DNA of 64,000 nucleotides from Alviniconcha marisindica (lineage: Eukaryota; Mollusca; Gastropoda; Provannidae), in assembly GCA_018857735.1 (NCBI GenBank), contig JABMCL010000602.1, forward strand, positions 606,001 to 670,000, read 5' to 3'. Position 1 is the first letter of the stretch. Every line of letters begins with the position of its first letter. Positions 1 through 12,791 of this stretch are shown here, piece after piece. The position numbers were made by a program, and so were the translations under genes. Under the pieces are notes generated by a model, which did no database searches, was not told where the DNA came from, and saw nothing but the letters and a program-made list of their open reading frames with translations.

Positions 1-559
1 TATAATTTGTGCAGGCCAAGGAAACACAATTGTCAGCCATTTTGTGGTCCAGAGGGCCGATTTTATTGTAGTGATAGCGTGTGTTCCTTGCGACCCGCGC
101 AGTTCTCTTATCTATGCATGTGCGTGAGGATTTTGGGGATGCTGAAAATTGTCTGCTGCTGAGCAAATAAAACCTGATTGCTGCTGTACGCCTGCTGTGG
201 TCTCCATTTTACTGACTCCGCTGCCTGTGTCCTGTCCTTCTACATTCCACTGCTCCATTACATAGTGATAATCAATTTTATATGCACTGTGTAAAGCGAT
301 ATCTCCTCTGTGCAAATTCGTCATGTACATGAATGAAAGCATCAAAAGCACTCACCATGAGCGTGTCCGTTTACAGGGGTTGAATTTCGTGGCGCTTTTC
401 ACTTTCAGAAAATAATATTTCTCCAGTTGCTCCATATTTGGAGCTCATATTGTTTCCACTTTGATACTGACCAATTATGAACACTCACACAAAACAGCAA
501 TAAGACAAAGTATTTGAAATGGATTTTATTGACAGTCAAAAATCCGACCCTCATTTGCA

Positions 560-610
560 CACCTTTTGGCACTAAGTCATATGTTTGAATTGACTTTGTG
601 CCAAAAGGTG
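560..610. repeat. 20-bp inverted repeat, 11-nt loop
   Basis: The arms CACCTTTTGGCACTAAGTCA (560-579) and TGACTTTGTGCCAAAAGGTG (591-610) pair with one mismatch around an 11-nt AT-rich loop. No neighbouring gene explains it. Confidence 0.85.
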
Positions 611-3600
611 AGCATGAAATTGAAAACTGGACAGAGGGGTTGAAAACTCAAGTTCAGAATTCTCTCAACTAAAATGCTTTTTATGAATAGTTATGTACTT
701 AGCAGTTATCTTGCAAAATAGGAAAGTAGTTCCTCAGTTTTTGTGATTCTACATAAATATTACTTATTAGCTGTCTTTTATTAATTTTAAGCTTGTATGA
801 TAGTATGGCACTTGGCAGACATCAAACATTACAAGATTAGGTTGTTACCTTTACTTGATGCCATATTTTATGTACAAACTCTACTATTGTGAACAAAGAG
901 CAAAGGGATTTGACTGGTTACACTTACAGTAATTATTTGACTGGATTCACTTTTAGTTTTACAGTGATTATCTGACTGGTTTATGTGAACCACTGTTGCT
1001 TTAAAATATAAATAAATTCAGGCTCTGATTAAGAGTATAACTATTAAAACAAATGTGCGCGCACACACACACACGCATGCACCCTCTGCCGCCTGTTGTC
1101 CAGTTAAGAATGGGATGTATGTGTCGCGTGCTAGAAGTAGAAGCAAACCTCCCGCCCCCCCACCTCAAATGCACAGGTCCCAAAGTATGAGTGCTGACTG
1201 CAAGATAGCTAACAGACTGTTTCATTTCTGTTTAGATAAAGCAGCTGTGCTGAATGATTTTCCCGACTCTGCTTTCATTCTAGATCTAACTGTGTCAATA
1301 TGGCGCAACAAAGCATACAGTCATGCATGTGTATGTGTGTGTGTGTGTGTTTTCTCGCCCACGCCGACCAAATCGTCTGTATCATCATCCGCTTTGAATG
1401 AAGAAACCATTGCCGCACTGGCTTTGAAACAGCTGGGGGGGAAAAATCATCACATTCACAAACACCAGCTATTAAAATTTAAACAACAGAAGAAAAAGGA
1501 GGACAACAATGCTTGGATGGCAGATTTTTTGTGGCACAGGCATGAAGACGATGTTGACAATGGAAATTCTGGTGTCTCAGTGTGACCTTCATTTTGCAGA
1601 CAGTCTTGTGCCAGGGTGGAGACTGGAGTAGGGAACCAAATTAAAACAAAACATGCAAGCTGCTGTTATTTTCAGTCTGTATGGCAATACTCTCCTCCTC
1701 CTCTCCTCCTCCCCCCCCCCCCCCCCCCCCCCACCACCCACCCCCCGCCCGCATCACTAATCTGTGTGCACTAAAGTCGGTAGCGCCCTATCTGTGAATA
1801 AAATTCACATACTTTTCCAGAGAATGACAATGATTTATTTGAACCAAATCCTTACAAACCCGTATCTGGAAGAATAATTGGTTTCCGTATAAGTATGGCC
1901 AGCAAAAAAATTGTGTATCTTGCATATTCAGTTGACAGTGGACACGATCCCAAACATGGAATTTTGGAATGACCCAATATGCCTAGTCTAACTGTCTGCG
2001 TGTATCAGAATTTACTCAAAAGTAGACGACTACAAAGCCAAAAACAAAACGCACTTTGACACTGAATACGAATGAGAGAAAATGGTGGCAACCTCGATTT
2101 CATTTTCAACTTCATCTTGTTACCAAATCCCGCAGTAGACAAGAACTGGGTTTGCTGACATCTGCTCATCTTTGGAAAATGATGCTGCAGACAATGTGCT
2201 GCACTTTTCAAACTCTTTGTGAATGTCTTTATGACAAATTTACTGAACGTTTCCATTTTTTCATGCATGGATAGACTTTCATTTTACTGTTTTTGTCTGC
2301 TCACTTTATAGATCGTGAACTCCATCATTTTCGCTTTGTTTTGTGCACTAATTTCAAGGTTATGCTGTACGCCTTTTTTTGTACCACTGATGCAAAATAC
2401 GTAATGTTTCGCATCAGTTGACGCAAATTTCTGAAAGGCAATGCAACCCTTGACACAATTGAGTGTTTTGCTGACATCATCTCTGAGAATGTGCATGTCA
2501 TTACTCGGAAAGTAGATCTAGTTTAAACACATATAGTGATACACATACTGAAGACACAAATGTGATAAAACTCATGGGCACATTATAATAGTAGGCCTAG
2601 GTAATGTTAACTGCACCGGCTGACTGAGGGTTGGTACCGGAATAAATCTTTTATTACTGGTACCACATACCAATAGTCTCAACAGTCTAGCGGAGGCTCT
2701 GGATCAGTTTAGCATGGTATGCAATTTCTGGTCAGTTTGATACGGAGACCGAGTCTTCTTTCAGATATAGTTTCAAAAGGATTTGGTTTCAAATTAATTA
2801 TTGTCCTTTAGAAAATATGCAAATTTCTTTCACAGACAGGGCACTACAGACTATAACAGTATAAGGTGCCGGGATAAAACTTGAGGGTGAAAAAGTATCG
2901 CCTCATAGTCATAGTCTGAAAATTACAGCAGCTTATGTGTGTATTTCATCATTCAGATTCTGCCCTTCATTTACTGGACTTGTTGTACATGATGGAGAGG
3001 AGTAGGGGGCCAGGGCTGAGATGACACCAAAGATCATCAGCTGTGTAGCTGTACAGTGTTTGATGACACTGAGTTTGCAAGTAGATCTAGCGTTGAGTGA
3101 TGTGGCAACTACAGTGAGCCATAACTTGTGCAATAGGTGTTCAATCGTCTTGCATATGGTGATGCAGTGATGTGGCCAAAATGCATACGGCATCTGAAAA
3201 ATACAATATTTACACAAAATTTTGCTATGGGCACGACCCTTCTTCTTTGTTTTTTTCTGCATGAAAAAACAAGTTGAAAATTACATTTATTTTTACCTGA
3301 TATTTGCACTGGGAAAGCATGCATGAATCGTATTCAATTTAATATCACTCAAAATAAAAGATGAATTTTTCTATCTTTAAAATGGTATGCCGTTTGAGCT
3401 GGAAACCGCTTCTTGTAAGAGTTCCTGTGCTAGATAAGTTTTTGGTTTTAACAATAGCTAAATCACTCTCTGACTCCCTGTATTTGTGTGTAGTTGACAT
3501 CTGTTTGAATGCAGCTGAAGTGAATTCGTTGTCTGCCAATCACAGTTTGAACAACATCATGTGATTGTCTTCTTTTGAATATCAGCGTGCTTCAAACTTC

Positions 3601-4055
3601 TGTGCATGTAGTTTACCATTCCCCCGCAAATAAAGCAGAATTGAGCAGAACGTTCTATATATATATATATTATAATATACTTGATTTTTTTAAAGCCCAA
3701 CCGTCAAAAAGAAGTAAAGGTTTAAAACACACAATAACTGTTTTGGTGAGCAGACGACACATCTGCGACCCAAGTAGGCGAAATAAAAATTAAAAGAGGT
3801 CACCATCATCTGAGCTTTATTTCACATTCTGTAATTATTTTTGCTTCTGGGGAACTCATTTCTGTTTCTCTTGTTAACAACTACTTCCAACCATACTGGC
3901 TAAGGCTGTAATGAGTTGGTATTCTGTCTAGAGCTCCATGTTGGTATATTATGTATTAGGTCCACTGTTGTTGTTTTTCCCTTTTCTTTTACTTTGCTTG
4001 TATTCAATTTGTATACTGAAGTATATAATATTCAGTGAGAAGCAACTCCAATATA

Positions 4056-4690
4056 TATTCACACCATATGATTCTATGTGAAAGGTGGGGGAAACCAGAT
4101 GGGGGAAGGGGGAAGAGCAAAAAACCTAGGAGATCGAAATCTAGATAAGTAAATCATGGAATAAAACAAAGAACCACAGGCATCATGTCACATGTGAACA
4201 GGAGGAGAGAAAATGGAGACACAGAAATTTCATGCAATAGGTTCTGATTCTCAGTGATGAGAATTCCCACATTCACACCACATGATTCTATGAGAAAAGC
4301 CAGGGAACCCAAATGGGGGAGGGGGTAAGAGCAAAACACCTAGTAGATCTAGATAGGTAAAACAGAAACGAAAACAATGAACCCTATGCATCTGCATCAT
4401 GCGAACAGGAGCAAATTTCAAACAGTACATTCTGATTCTTAATGAGGAGAATTCCCACATTCACACACTATAATTCTATAACTGAGAAAGGTGGGGGAGG
4501 GAGCCTAAATGGGGGAGGGGTAAGAGCAAAAACAAACAAGAAAACAACCACCAAGATCTAGATGATAAGAAAGAAAAAACTAAAGCAAAGAAAGCACCAC
4601 AGGCATTATGGAACAGGAGGAAAGAAAATTAGGTAGTGCCTTCTGATTCTCAATGAGGAGAGAAGTGGAAGAATAGCAAAGCAATACAAT
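4056..4690. repeat. about 200-bp tandem repeat, three units
   Basis: CATTCACACCAxATGATTCT recurs at 4058, 4272 and 4460. Each is followed by GGGGGAGGGGGTAAGAGCAA and AGATCTAGAT. Units are about 70-80% alike by eye. Confidence 0.7.
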
Positions 4691-5721
4691 ACAGAAACAA
4701 ACATATCATTTAGCATTACTGGTATTTCTGAGGATCTTGCATATTTGTTTCTGATAACCAAGAAAAATAATGGAAAAACCTTGTTCACCTTTCAGTGTAA
4801 ATGTAACTTTGTAACATATGTTGACAAAATAAATCAAGTTGGTAATCATCACATCATTATCATAGCTCTACATGACAAGAGGTGTGAGTGCTAGTTGGTC
4901 ATCAGGATATTTCAGGTATTGTTAGTGTTATTCATTCAAACCTGTCCACCTACATAATTTATGTAAACTTTACCTCACACTTCTTTAGAAGAATATTCTC
5001 ATGACCATGGCTAAATTTGTAAATAGTCTAAAAAAAAAAAAAAAAAAAAAAAAAATGTATCAAAGCAACTGGCAGCTTTTTGATAAAATTGAGTGCACAT
5101 ACTGCATGGAAGATCTACAAAATATTGCCTTGTTGTAATCATGCTGTACTTGTCTAAGTATCAAAAAGGTTTTCAAATCTTGCAAGTGGGAAGATGCCAC
5201 ATGGGAAGATGCCAGGAAGTGTGATGTGCTGGATGTGGTAGAAAAACGTGATTGCTTTTTCATTTGTTTTCTAAAAATTATCAGATATTTTGTCAAACAT
5301 CAGATCTTACAACAATATTTGAATGATCAGGAAAATGTTTCTAAAACTTCATGCAAACTTTGCTGAAAAAAAAACTGAGCGCTGTTGTGTAGTGTAAATG
5401 TATGGATCGGAACCCACGCGATGTTTCTGGTGATTCCAAAGTGAGGTTGTTTGTTTTTGGGTTGTACAAAGTTTACAGTTCGGTATTACAACACATCTGA
5501 CGTGTGACAGCGCAAACTTTCACAGCAATCGATCGAAAATACAACAGTTATGAATGCTGATTTGTATTACACTTATAAAAAAGTGTTTTCTGCAAACTAA
5601 TCAATGACTAATACTCCATGTGATTGCTGCTTGTTTGTAAGCAAAGTGACAAAGATTGCTCAGTACGTCAGTGTCTGTTTTTGGTGGTCAGATTGCAGGG
5701 TTTTTTTCTGCTTGTTAAAGC

Positions 5722-5752
<31 letters not shown>

Positions 5753-8700
5753 GCCACCTGAAGTCTGGTTGCTGAAATTATGTGTACTAAATATTCATTC
5801 ACCCATGCAGTGATGCACATAACACACAAATTCAAAGAAAAAAGTTTTCAGCATAATTTGTTTTATTTTTAAAATCAAGTGGAGAAAAAGAGGAGAAAAA
5901 CCAACAATGCTGCAGTGGTATAATTGGCAAGGGAGAAGGAAAAAAACCAGCAACAAAATGAACAATAATTTTATAAAAAGATATGATTTTAGTATCACAG
6001 AATTATAACTATTGATCAAGTGATAACACTTTAACAGATCCAGCACGCCACTAGTTACAAATGCAGTACTGTTGTACTGAATCAGATTATACAGTTTGTA
6101 CTTGAGTGTAATGTATTTGGACAACACAAATTAAGCTCATTCAGGTACTATCTTTGTCACTGAGTCATTGTGTTCTGTTAATTATGCTGAATAAAGAGAA
6201 TGCTCATAATATTGTTTCAGTACTACTGTTAGTTACAGTTTTTACACTGTTACATCTATTCAGCACAAAAGTATCATCTCTGTCATTAGTGACAACCTTA
6301 GGAAAGTTATCACAGATGGGCAATCTGTTTGTCTGTCTTTGTTTTATTGTGATATATTACATACATGTATGTATACATAAAAAATATATTTAAAAAAAGA
6401 ATCTGCTCGCATGTGGTCCATGTTTTTGAGACATAGTTCTTCCAAGCATTCAGGACACTGCTTCTTGTGGACTCAGCACATTGCATGCATATTGACCTGC
6501 CACTCTGCATCAGTGTGAAAAATCAGAAAGCAACTAGCTATCAGTAGACAGTCTTGCAAAGAAAATAGGCAGAGAGAGGTGGGGGGAGGGAGGAGGGGCG
6601 GGGGGAAGAGAGAGAGAGAGAGAGGAAAAAGATTAGGAAAAAAGAACGACATAACCACACAAAAATCTATCTCAGTACTTTACATTACATAAAACAGAGT
6701 GTTGAGAATGAGAGGTAAACATCTGACATTAAAGTTAACACACTTGCAAGCCCAGCATTAAGACCAGTTCTTGAGAAGTGGTTCATGTGAACGTCCCGAT
6801 CATGTGATGCTGAAATGCAACTTGAGCTTACAGTTTAGAACACAGGTTTAACTATATCTGTAATTACTAATAAACTATTAATTATAGAGATCTGCAGAGA
6901 GAAACAATAAACTGAATGATAACATTTTGAGTTCTCATCTAATAAGCAGTCCCATAATAATTATTGCTGATTGTTCAAGCAAATAGGACACTATCTGATA
7001 GTGATACGTAGTCTATCATTATTCCAAATTGTGTAAAATATCACGATTATATTTTACATGATACTGTAATAAGTTAGATAATTAAATATTGATGTGCAGT
7101 TGCACGCATTTCAGTTTCATGACTTTGACTTTGAGGTGTATGTGTATGATTATCTACTGTTTACAGGATATAATTGATAAAGGACATATTTCTGATGGCC
7201 AACCAGCACTGAGCAGTGACACAAAATCTCCTCAATAACATAATGATTGACAATATAAATACGATAAATAATAACACTACCAAAGGTCAAAGGTGGTTCT
7301 AACTACAAACTACAATGCACATGGTGTAATGTTTTGTTTGTAACTTCGTTAATATCGCTTGATATTGTTGACAGCCACTTTAACAGATTGCTTAGTTTGA
7401 CTGACATTTGACTGACCCATTATCTGATTATGTGGAAATATGTTTGGGAGACTTGTCTGCTTAGGCCAAAGGGTTTCTCCCACTACTGGCTGGGCACTAG
7501 CCTCATAGCTGACATAAGCCATGATAAGGCACTGTGTCATTCTAAGTCAAAAGGATCTGGACACTTGACAGGGATCCACACACTGTGAGTGCAAAGTGCT
7601 ACAAAGAGAAGCTGTTGTTAGGGATTGTGTAGATGGGTGAAGTCCCTTATCAAGCATTTTATTTGATGTGGACACAGTAGGCTGATTTGGGGATGAGTGC
7701 CCCCACACTGCTGTTTGGGCTATTATTTTTACTTAGCAAAAAGGCATGTGTCATGTATTTAAGTTTCAGCAGGATAGGTTTCTGCATTTCAAACCTATCC
7801 AAGACCAAAGATCAGTACACTTGCAGCCATGTATATTGAGAGAACTCTTTGAAACAACCTGCAAACACTAAAGTGAAGTGTTAAGGCTTAAGCCCATGAA
7901 GCCTACCATCATTTACAGTTTCTACAGTTTTTAACTTGCATAAAAAGTGTGGGTCTGTGAATACTATAATGATCAATGTTAGGCCATTGGAATTATTATG
8001 TTTTATCCATGGATTTCTTTCCCTTTTTAGAAGATATTGTGATGCTTTTGAATTGTTCAACAGAGAGGAGCTCTTCATTTAAGTTTAGTGTTAATTGTTA
8101 TATAGCCATTTCACCCCCTTGAGAACTTTATATTGCTTGTGTTACTTTTGTTGTGAACTGTAGGTATGTGGATCATTCAAAGATTGAGAAATGTGTGCTT
8201 CAGTGATCAGTGCTTTTAAATGGCTCCCATGAGTTTCATGGAATTTTAACAGTATGTGTGCATTGAGTTTGAGTCACCTGAGCATTTCCTCTGAAAACAA
8301 ATCTTGAACTTTTGTATTTTGATATATTTAACGTGGTTTATTTTTGAAGATAGGTTATATTCAGTTCAAGGTGGTATCTTGTGCTTGGAAAAACCCTTGC
8401 ATTTCTCAGTCTCAGAAATGATTCCCTGTGCTGACTTTTGAAACACTTTACATGATATTGTTAGTCTGATTATCATGGCCCTTTCTAATTATTCCTTTTA
8501 TTTTTTAAGGTTGGTTGTTCATTTTTTTAAATGCTGCCTTAATCCTGTTTTGAATTTGCAATAACAGGGAATTGATCTTTAGTCATTGGCAGATCAAAAT
8601 CTGAAATGACTGACTGATTGGCAGTCTAATGCATGAGTCAGCCTACTGACGATAACAGGAGAGTTTGTCATGCCATGAAAGATTTTAATTTTTATGGTGA

Positions 8701-9272
8701 TGTAAGAAGATGGTGGTGACAATTCAATGAATTCAGAGTGTAATTATTAAAATAGCATAGCATATATAATCTTAATGTCGAAGAGCAGACAGCTTGTTCT
8801 AATCATGTGACTTTCAGAAACAGAGATGGTCTTTTCAGAAGGGCAAATATTGCTAGTACTTTCATTTTGGCTGCAATCCAAACAGAACAGACAGTGATGT
8901 TTTCTTTTTAGTTTTTCTGTCATGTGTCATTTCCCTTGACTTCCTCCCAAGTTGCCCCAAAGAAAAAAGAAAAAGCCAGACATAAATTTTGTGCTTTCCT
9001 ACAAACGACAAAATTCCAGTCATCAATGGGGACAGTGGGAAAAAATACTACTCCCATACCCAGAAGTTCTGGGCTGTTTCACCCCTGGCTTATTCAGTAC
9101 CCTGCTGCAGGACCTGACTATGTGTGAGGGAAATGTTCAACCCCCCCCCCCCCCCCACCCCCACCCCCCTTCAATATTGTCAGCTGGAACAACCTTCCTC
9201 TGCCTGAAACTGTATGGTCTCAGTTATCTCTACCCCTCCTCCAAGAGTGGCAGAATCTTTGATTGTTTGAAA

Positions 9273-9273
<1 letters not shown>

Positions 9274-9360
<87 letters not shown>

Positions 9361-9430
9361 ACACACACAACTTTTAAAACCAATTTGTAATTTTGGTTAG
9401 CTGCTTTTGTTTGTGCTCTCTTGCTCTGTC

Positions 9431-9520
<90 letters not shown>

Positions 9521-9526
9521 CCTCAC
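9274..9526. repeat. CA and CT microsatellites
   Basis: A (CA)n run of about 95 bp (9274-9370) is followed, after 60 bp, by TCTG and then pure (CT)n to 9526. Confidence 0.95.
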
Positions 9527-9540
9527 AGTTTCTCTTTCTT

Positions 9541-9618
9541 CTAAGTAAAACACTGTAATGTTTTACTGGTAAAACACTGTAATGTTTTACTGGTAAAACA
9601 CTGTAATGTTTTACTGCA
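9541..9618. repeat. 24-bp palindromic tandem repeat x3
   Basis: Three copies of TAAAACACTGTAATGTTTTA-CTGG in tandem. Each unit is a near-palindrome (GTAAAACA...TGTTTTAC) able to fold as a hairpin. It lies directly after a CT microsatellite. Confidence 0.85.
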
Positions 9619-10276
9619 TCCCTCTAATACAACATCCTCCAGGATTCTTTTTTTTCTTAAATGATTTTTTGTCGATGTTTTTTTGTTTTGTTTTTTTGAA
9701 GCTGTTATGTTGCATTGTTGTTTAAAGTTTGATCTCATCTCACTCACTCCTCCCCCATTCTCTTACTTCAGAGACATTATATAATGTATTCCTTAATTGT
9801 GAAAGCTTAATTAGCTACTTCCATCTGGCTCCCATTTTGTAATCTTTTTCTTTTGTATAATTTCACCTCCCCCTCCCACCCCCCTCTGCACCCCCTCATG
9901 TTCACTTTTTTCCATTTTATAATGTCAGTGTTTCATTTTTATTACTAAGTAGTAAGTTTATTATTTAAGTTCTAAGTTATTATTTGTGCCTGAACCTTTA
10001 TTCTGGCATAATAAAGTTCAGTCAGTCAGTCAGTCAGTCTGTCTGTCTGTCTGTGTGTGTGTGTGTGAAAAAAGAGAGAGTGGGAGAGATTGAGTTAGCA
10101 GTATATTATATATTTATAATGTATGTATCAGCTGCTGATAACTGAAAACTGTGTAGATGTATGTAATAGTCTAATACTAATAATATAAATGATACCAAAG
10201 TTATTCCTGAGAGTCACATTAATTTGATGAAGAGAGTTGCGTGTGTTTGTGTGTGTGTAATTTTTTTTTTTAAATC

Positions 10277-10307
<31 letters not shown>

Positions 10308-10813
10308 AGCTGAGAATAAGTTCAGACAGTTTATTAGTAGAAATCACGTGCAAGTGAACAACTGATGCTAATCTTTTGGCCTATTGATTTCCAAAAAGAC
10401 CTATTGTTCCCTGGCTGAACTGGTTATTTGATCTATTGCAGACAAATCCTGAGCCAATCTCTGCAGAATCACTGTTACTGATTGTGTTGATTATATATTG
10501 TATGACAAGTGAAGTGGGATGCACTTTTTCCAGACAATATGAAAGTTGAAACTCTTCAATGAAATCATGTTTTTGTGTGTTTTGAAATGTAAAATTCTGT
10601 AGATCGATTGAATGGCTGGATAGTTCATTATTATAATATTAATGCCCAGTCAACCATGAGGGTTATATTAGGGTGTAATGAAATTCTGTAGTGTATTATA
10701 ATTTTATGAGTGTTTTTTACAGTGTTGTGTGGTCTTGGGAGATTTCAGACTGTTCCACTCATCATTCTGAAGCTTGTAAATAATGTTCTTTTTTCTTCTT
10801 CTTTTGTCTTCAG

Positions 10814-10852
10814 AACCGCCTCCTGTACAGAGCCGATACAGAAGGAAATCTG
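10814..10852 (+). CDS. PRKAR2: RII exon with inhibitor (pseudosubstrate) site
   Basis: The acceptor ...tgtcttcag and donor G|gtaagt flank 39 nt read in phase 1 as [12 protein letters not shown]. The motif R-R-K-S is the site that occupies the catalytic cleft. A serine at the P-site marks RII, which is autophosphorylated. The intron splits the valine codon just after the serine. The incoming phase shows that at least one more 5' exon exists. Confidence 0.93.
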
Positions 10853-10953
10853 GTAAGTAATACGAAAAAGCAGAAACAAATGAATATATATATGTGTGAT
10901 GTGACAGTCCATACTGTTTGAAAAAACAACAACAACAAAAACTTTTAACACTG

Positions 10954-10985
<32 letters not shown>

Positions 10986-12716
10986 CATTCCCAGGGAGCA
11001 GGGATAGATCAGTGGTAGAGTGTTGGATTATGATCAAAAGGTCGCAGGTTCGAGTCCCCGACAGGAGCGACAGGAAAATGTTCTTCTCCAGTGTCAACTT
11101 TCAGTGCTGACTTGTTTTAATAAATTAATATGTTCCACCTCTGCATTACCACAGTAACTAAAAAAGCACAGTCATTCTTCAAAAAGTGCATGTGGCAGGT
11201 TACAGGTAAAAACACATGTACCCTGTTAGCTTATACGTGTATACATGTGGCTTTACTGTAAATTGGTGCATGGTTGCATGGTGTACACAAAACATCCCCA
11301 GTGGCTTATAAACTATTTGATGATGAACATTATTATGTTCAATAAAAAAAAAGGAAGAAGTAACACTCTGTTTAATACTTGTGCACATCTGCCTGTTTTG
11401 CTCCCAATTTTGTGCTATGGGGGATAATTCTGCTTATTGTAAAATGTGCTGTTAGTCATAAAATTTTGTGGTTTAGAGAGAATTTGTTTTAATAGATAAT
11501 GCAATTGACTTGTGTTGCTAATAAAAGAAACGTAAAACTATCATTTGTTTAGCTTTAATTATAGTACATGTCATATTATATGATGTGTATTTTTTTAATT
11601 ATTATTATTTTTTAGGACAATACGTGGTTGATTTTTGTTTGATTTTTATGTGTTGTCTGTTACAGTATCAGCAGAAGCATATAATCCAGAGACAGATGAT
11701 GAAGGGGGAGAAGCAAAGGTACCCAGTTATAACAAATATGTTTGATTTTGCGTTTAATTTATAAATGACTCAACTTTTGCCTCATTCTGTTTTGTTGTTG
11801 TTTTGTTTTTGTTTTGTTTTGTTTTGTTTTGTTTCTTTGCTGTAGCATTGCAAAATGGTTTAAGTCTGCATCATCATTTGTTGTTTTGAACAGTTGATTC
11901 GTTTCATTAAAAAAAAAGAGCAACAAACTGATGAGTAGAAACAGGTTCTTTTAAAAGTGCATCTTTTTGGTCCTTTGCTGCATGAATGAAGTAGGAAGAT
12001 GGCAATTAGAAAGGTAAGAATTATTCCTGGCAGCTGGTGGTGGTGACCTGTTCTGAACTTGTCAGGGTCTCAGCTGAGGGGATCTCAGTTTAAATGTGTC
12101 CATAGTACCCTGGGTATGCAAACAATACTGGATGATTTCCAGTTACTGTCTGAATAGATTCAATGAGACCAGACTTGAAGGTGAAATAGGAAATAGATGA
12201 AATACTGTGGTTTCTCAGATCCTGTATTTTTAGCAGGGTCTTTCAAACTCTGATGGTTATTTCTGCTGAAGTTAAATGCTAGGCTGTCTAACATTTCATC
12301 AATGTTAGGCTGGCCAGCTGGCACCCATACACATGGCAAAACCTTTAACATTGCAATTTTCTGGCACACTGTAATTAATGTAAGCATGAGCAATGTAAAA
12401 TTCTAGATGGTGGAAGGATTTGTCTAGCTTTACCCATTCATTTAAGTGGTATAGTAGCATCAGACAGTTGTGACAGTTCATTGTTGTATATTTTGATGAA
12501 TTTATATATATATATATATATATATCCTATGCACTATATTTTAATAATTTACAGTGGCAATATATAGTGGAGATGATTCATGCATTTTGACACAGCCCAT
12601 TATGGTTGTAAGAGTCTGGTTCAAGCGCACAATAATACACACACACACCTGTATACACACTTGTACCCATTCATGCACATACACATAAATATGAGCATGC
12701 ATGCATGTATGCACAA

Positions 12717-12791
<75 letters not shown>

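Larger units (their letters stand above)
1..10813. other. no recognised exon (upstream intron or intergenic DNA)
   Basis: AT-rich DNA with a C tract (1711-1732), a (TA)n at about 5722-5750, an A tract near 5031-5055, a CAGT/CTGT run near 10018-10058 and a G tract 10279-10307. Scattered frames up to 176 codons overlap simple repeats and have no recognisable domain. Because RII needs at least one more 5' exon, most of this is probably RII intron. Confidence 0.6.

Noticed and set aside
1055..1585. 176-codon + strand frame
   Set aside because: It starts in a CA repeat and crosses a GT repeat. It has no domain, splice context or plausible composition.
10995..11065. Functional tRNA gene
   Set aside because: A and B boxes are present, but no complete cloverleaf closes and the sequence continues into a SINE body shared by other copies.
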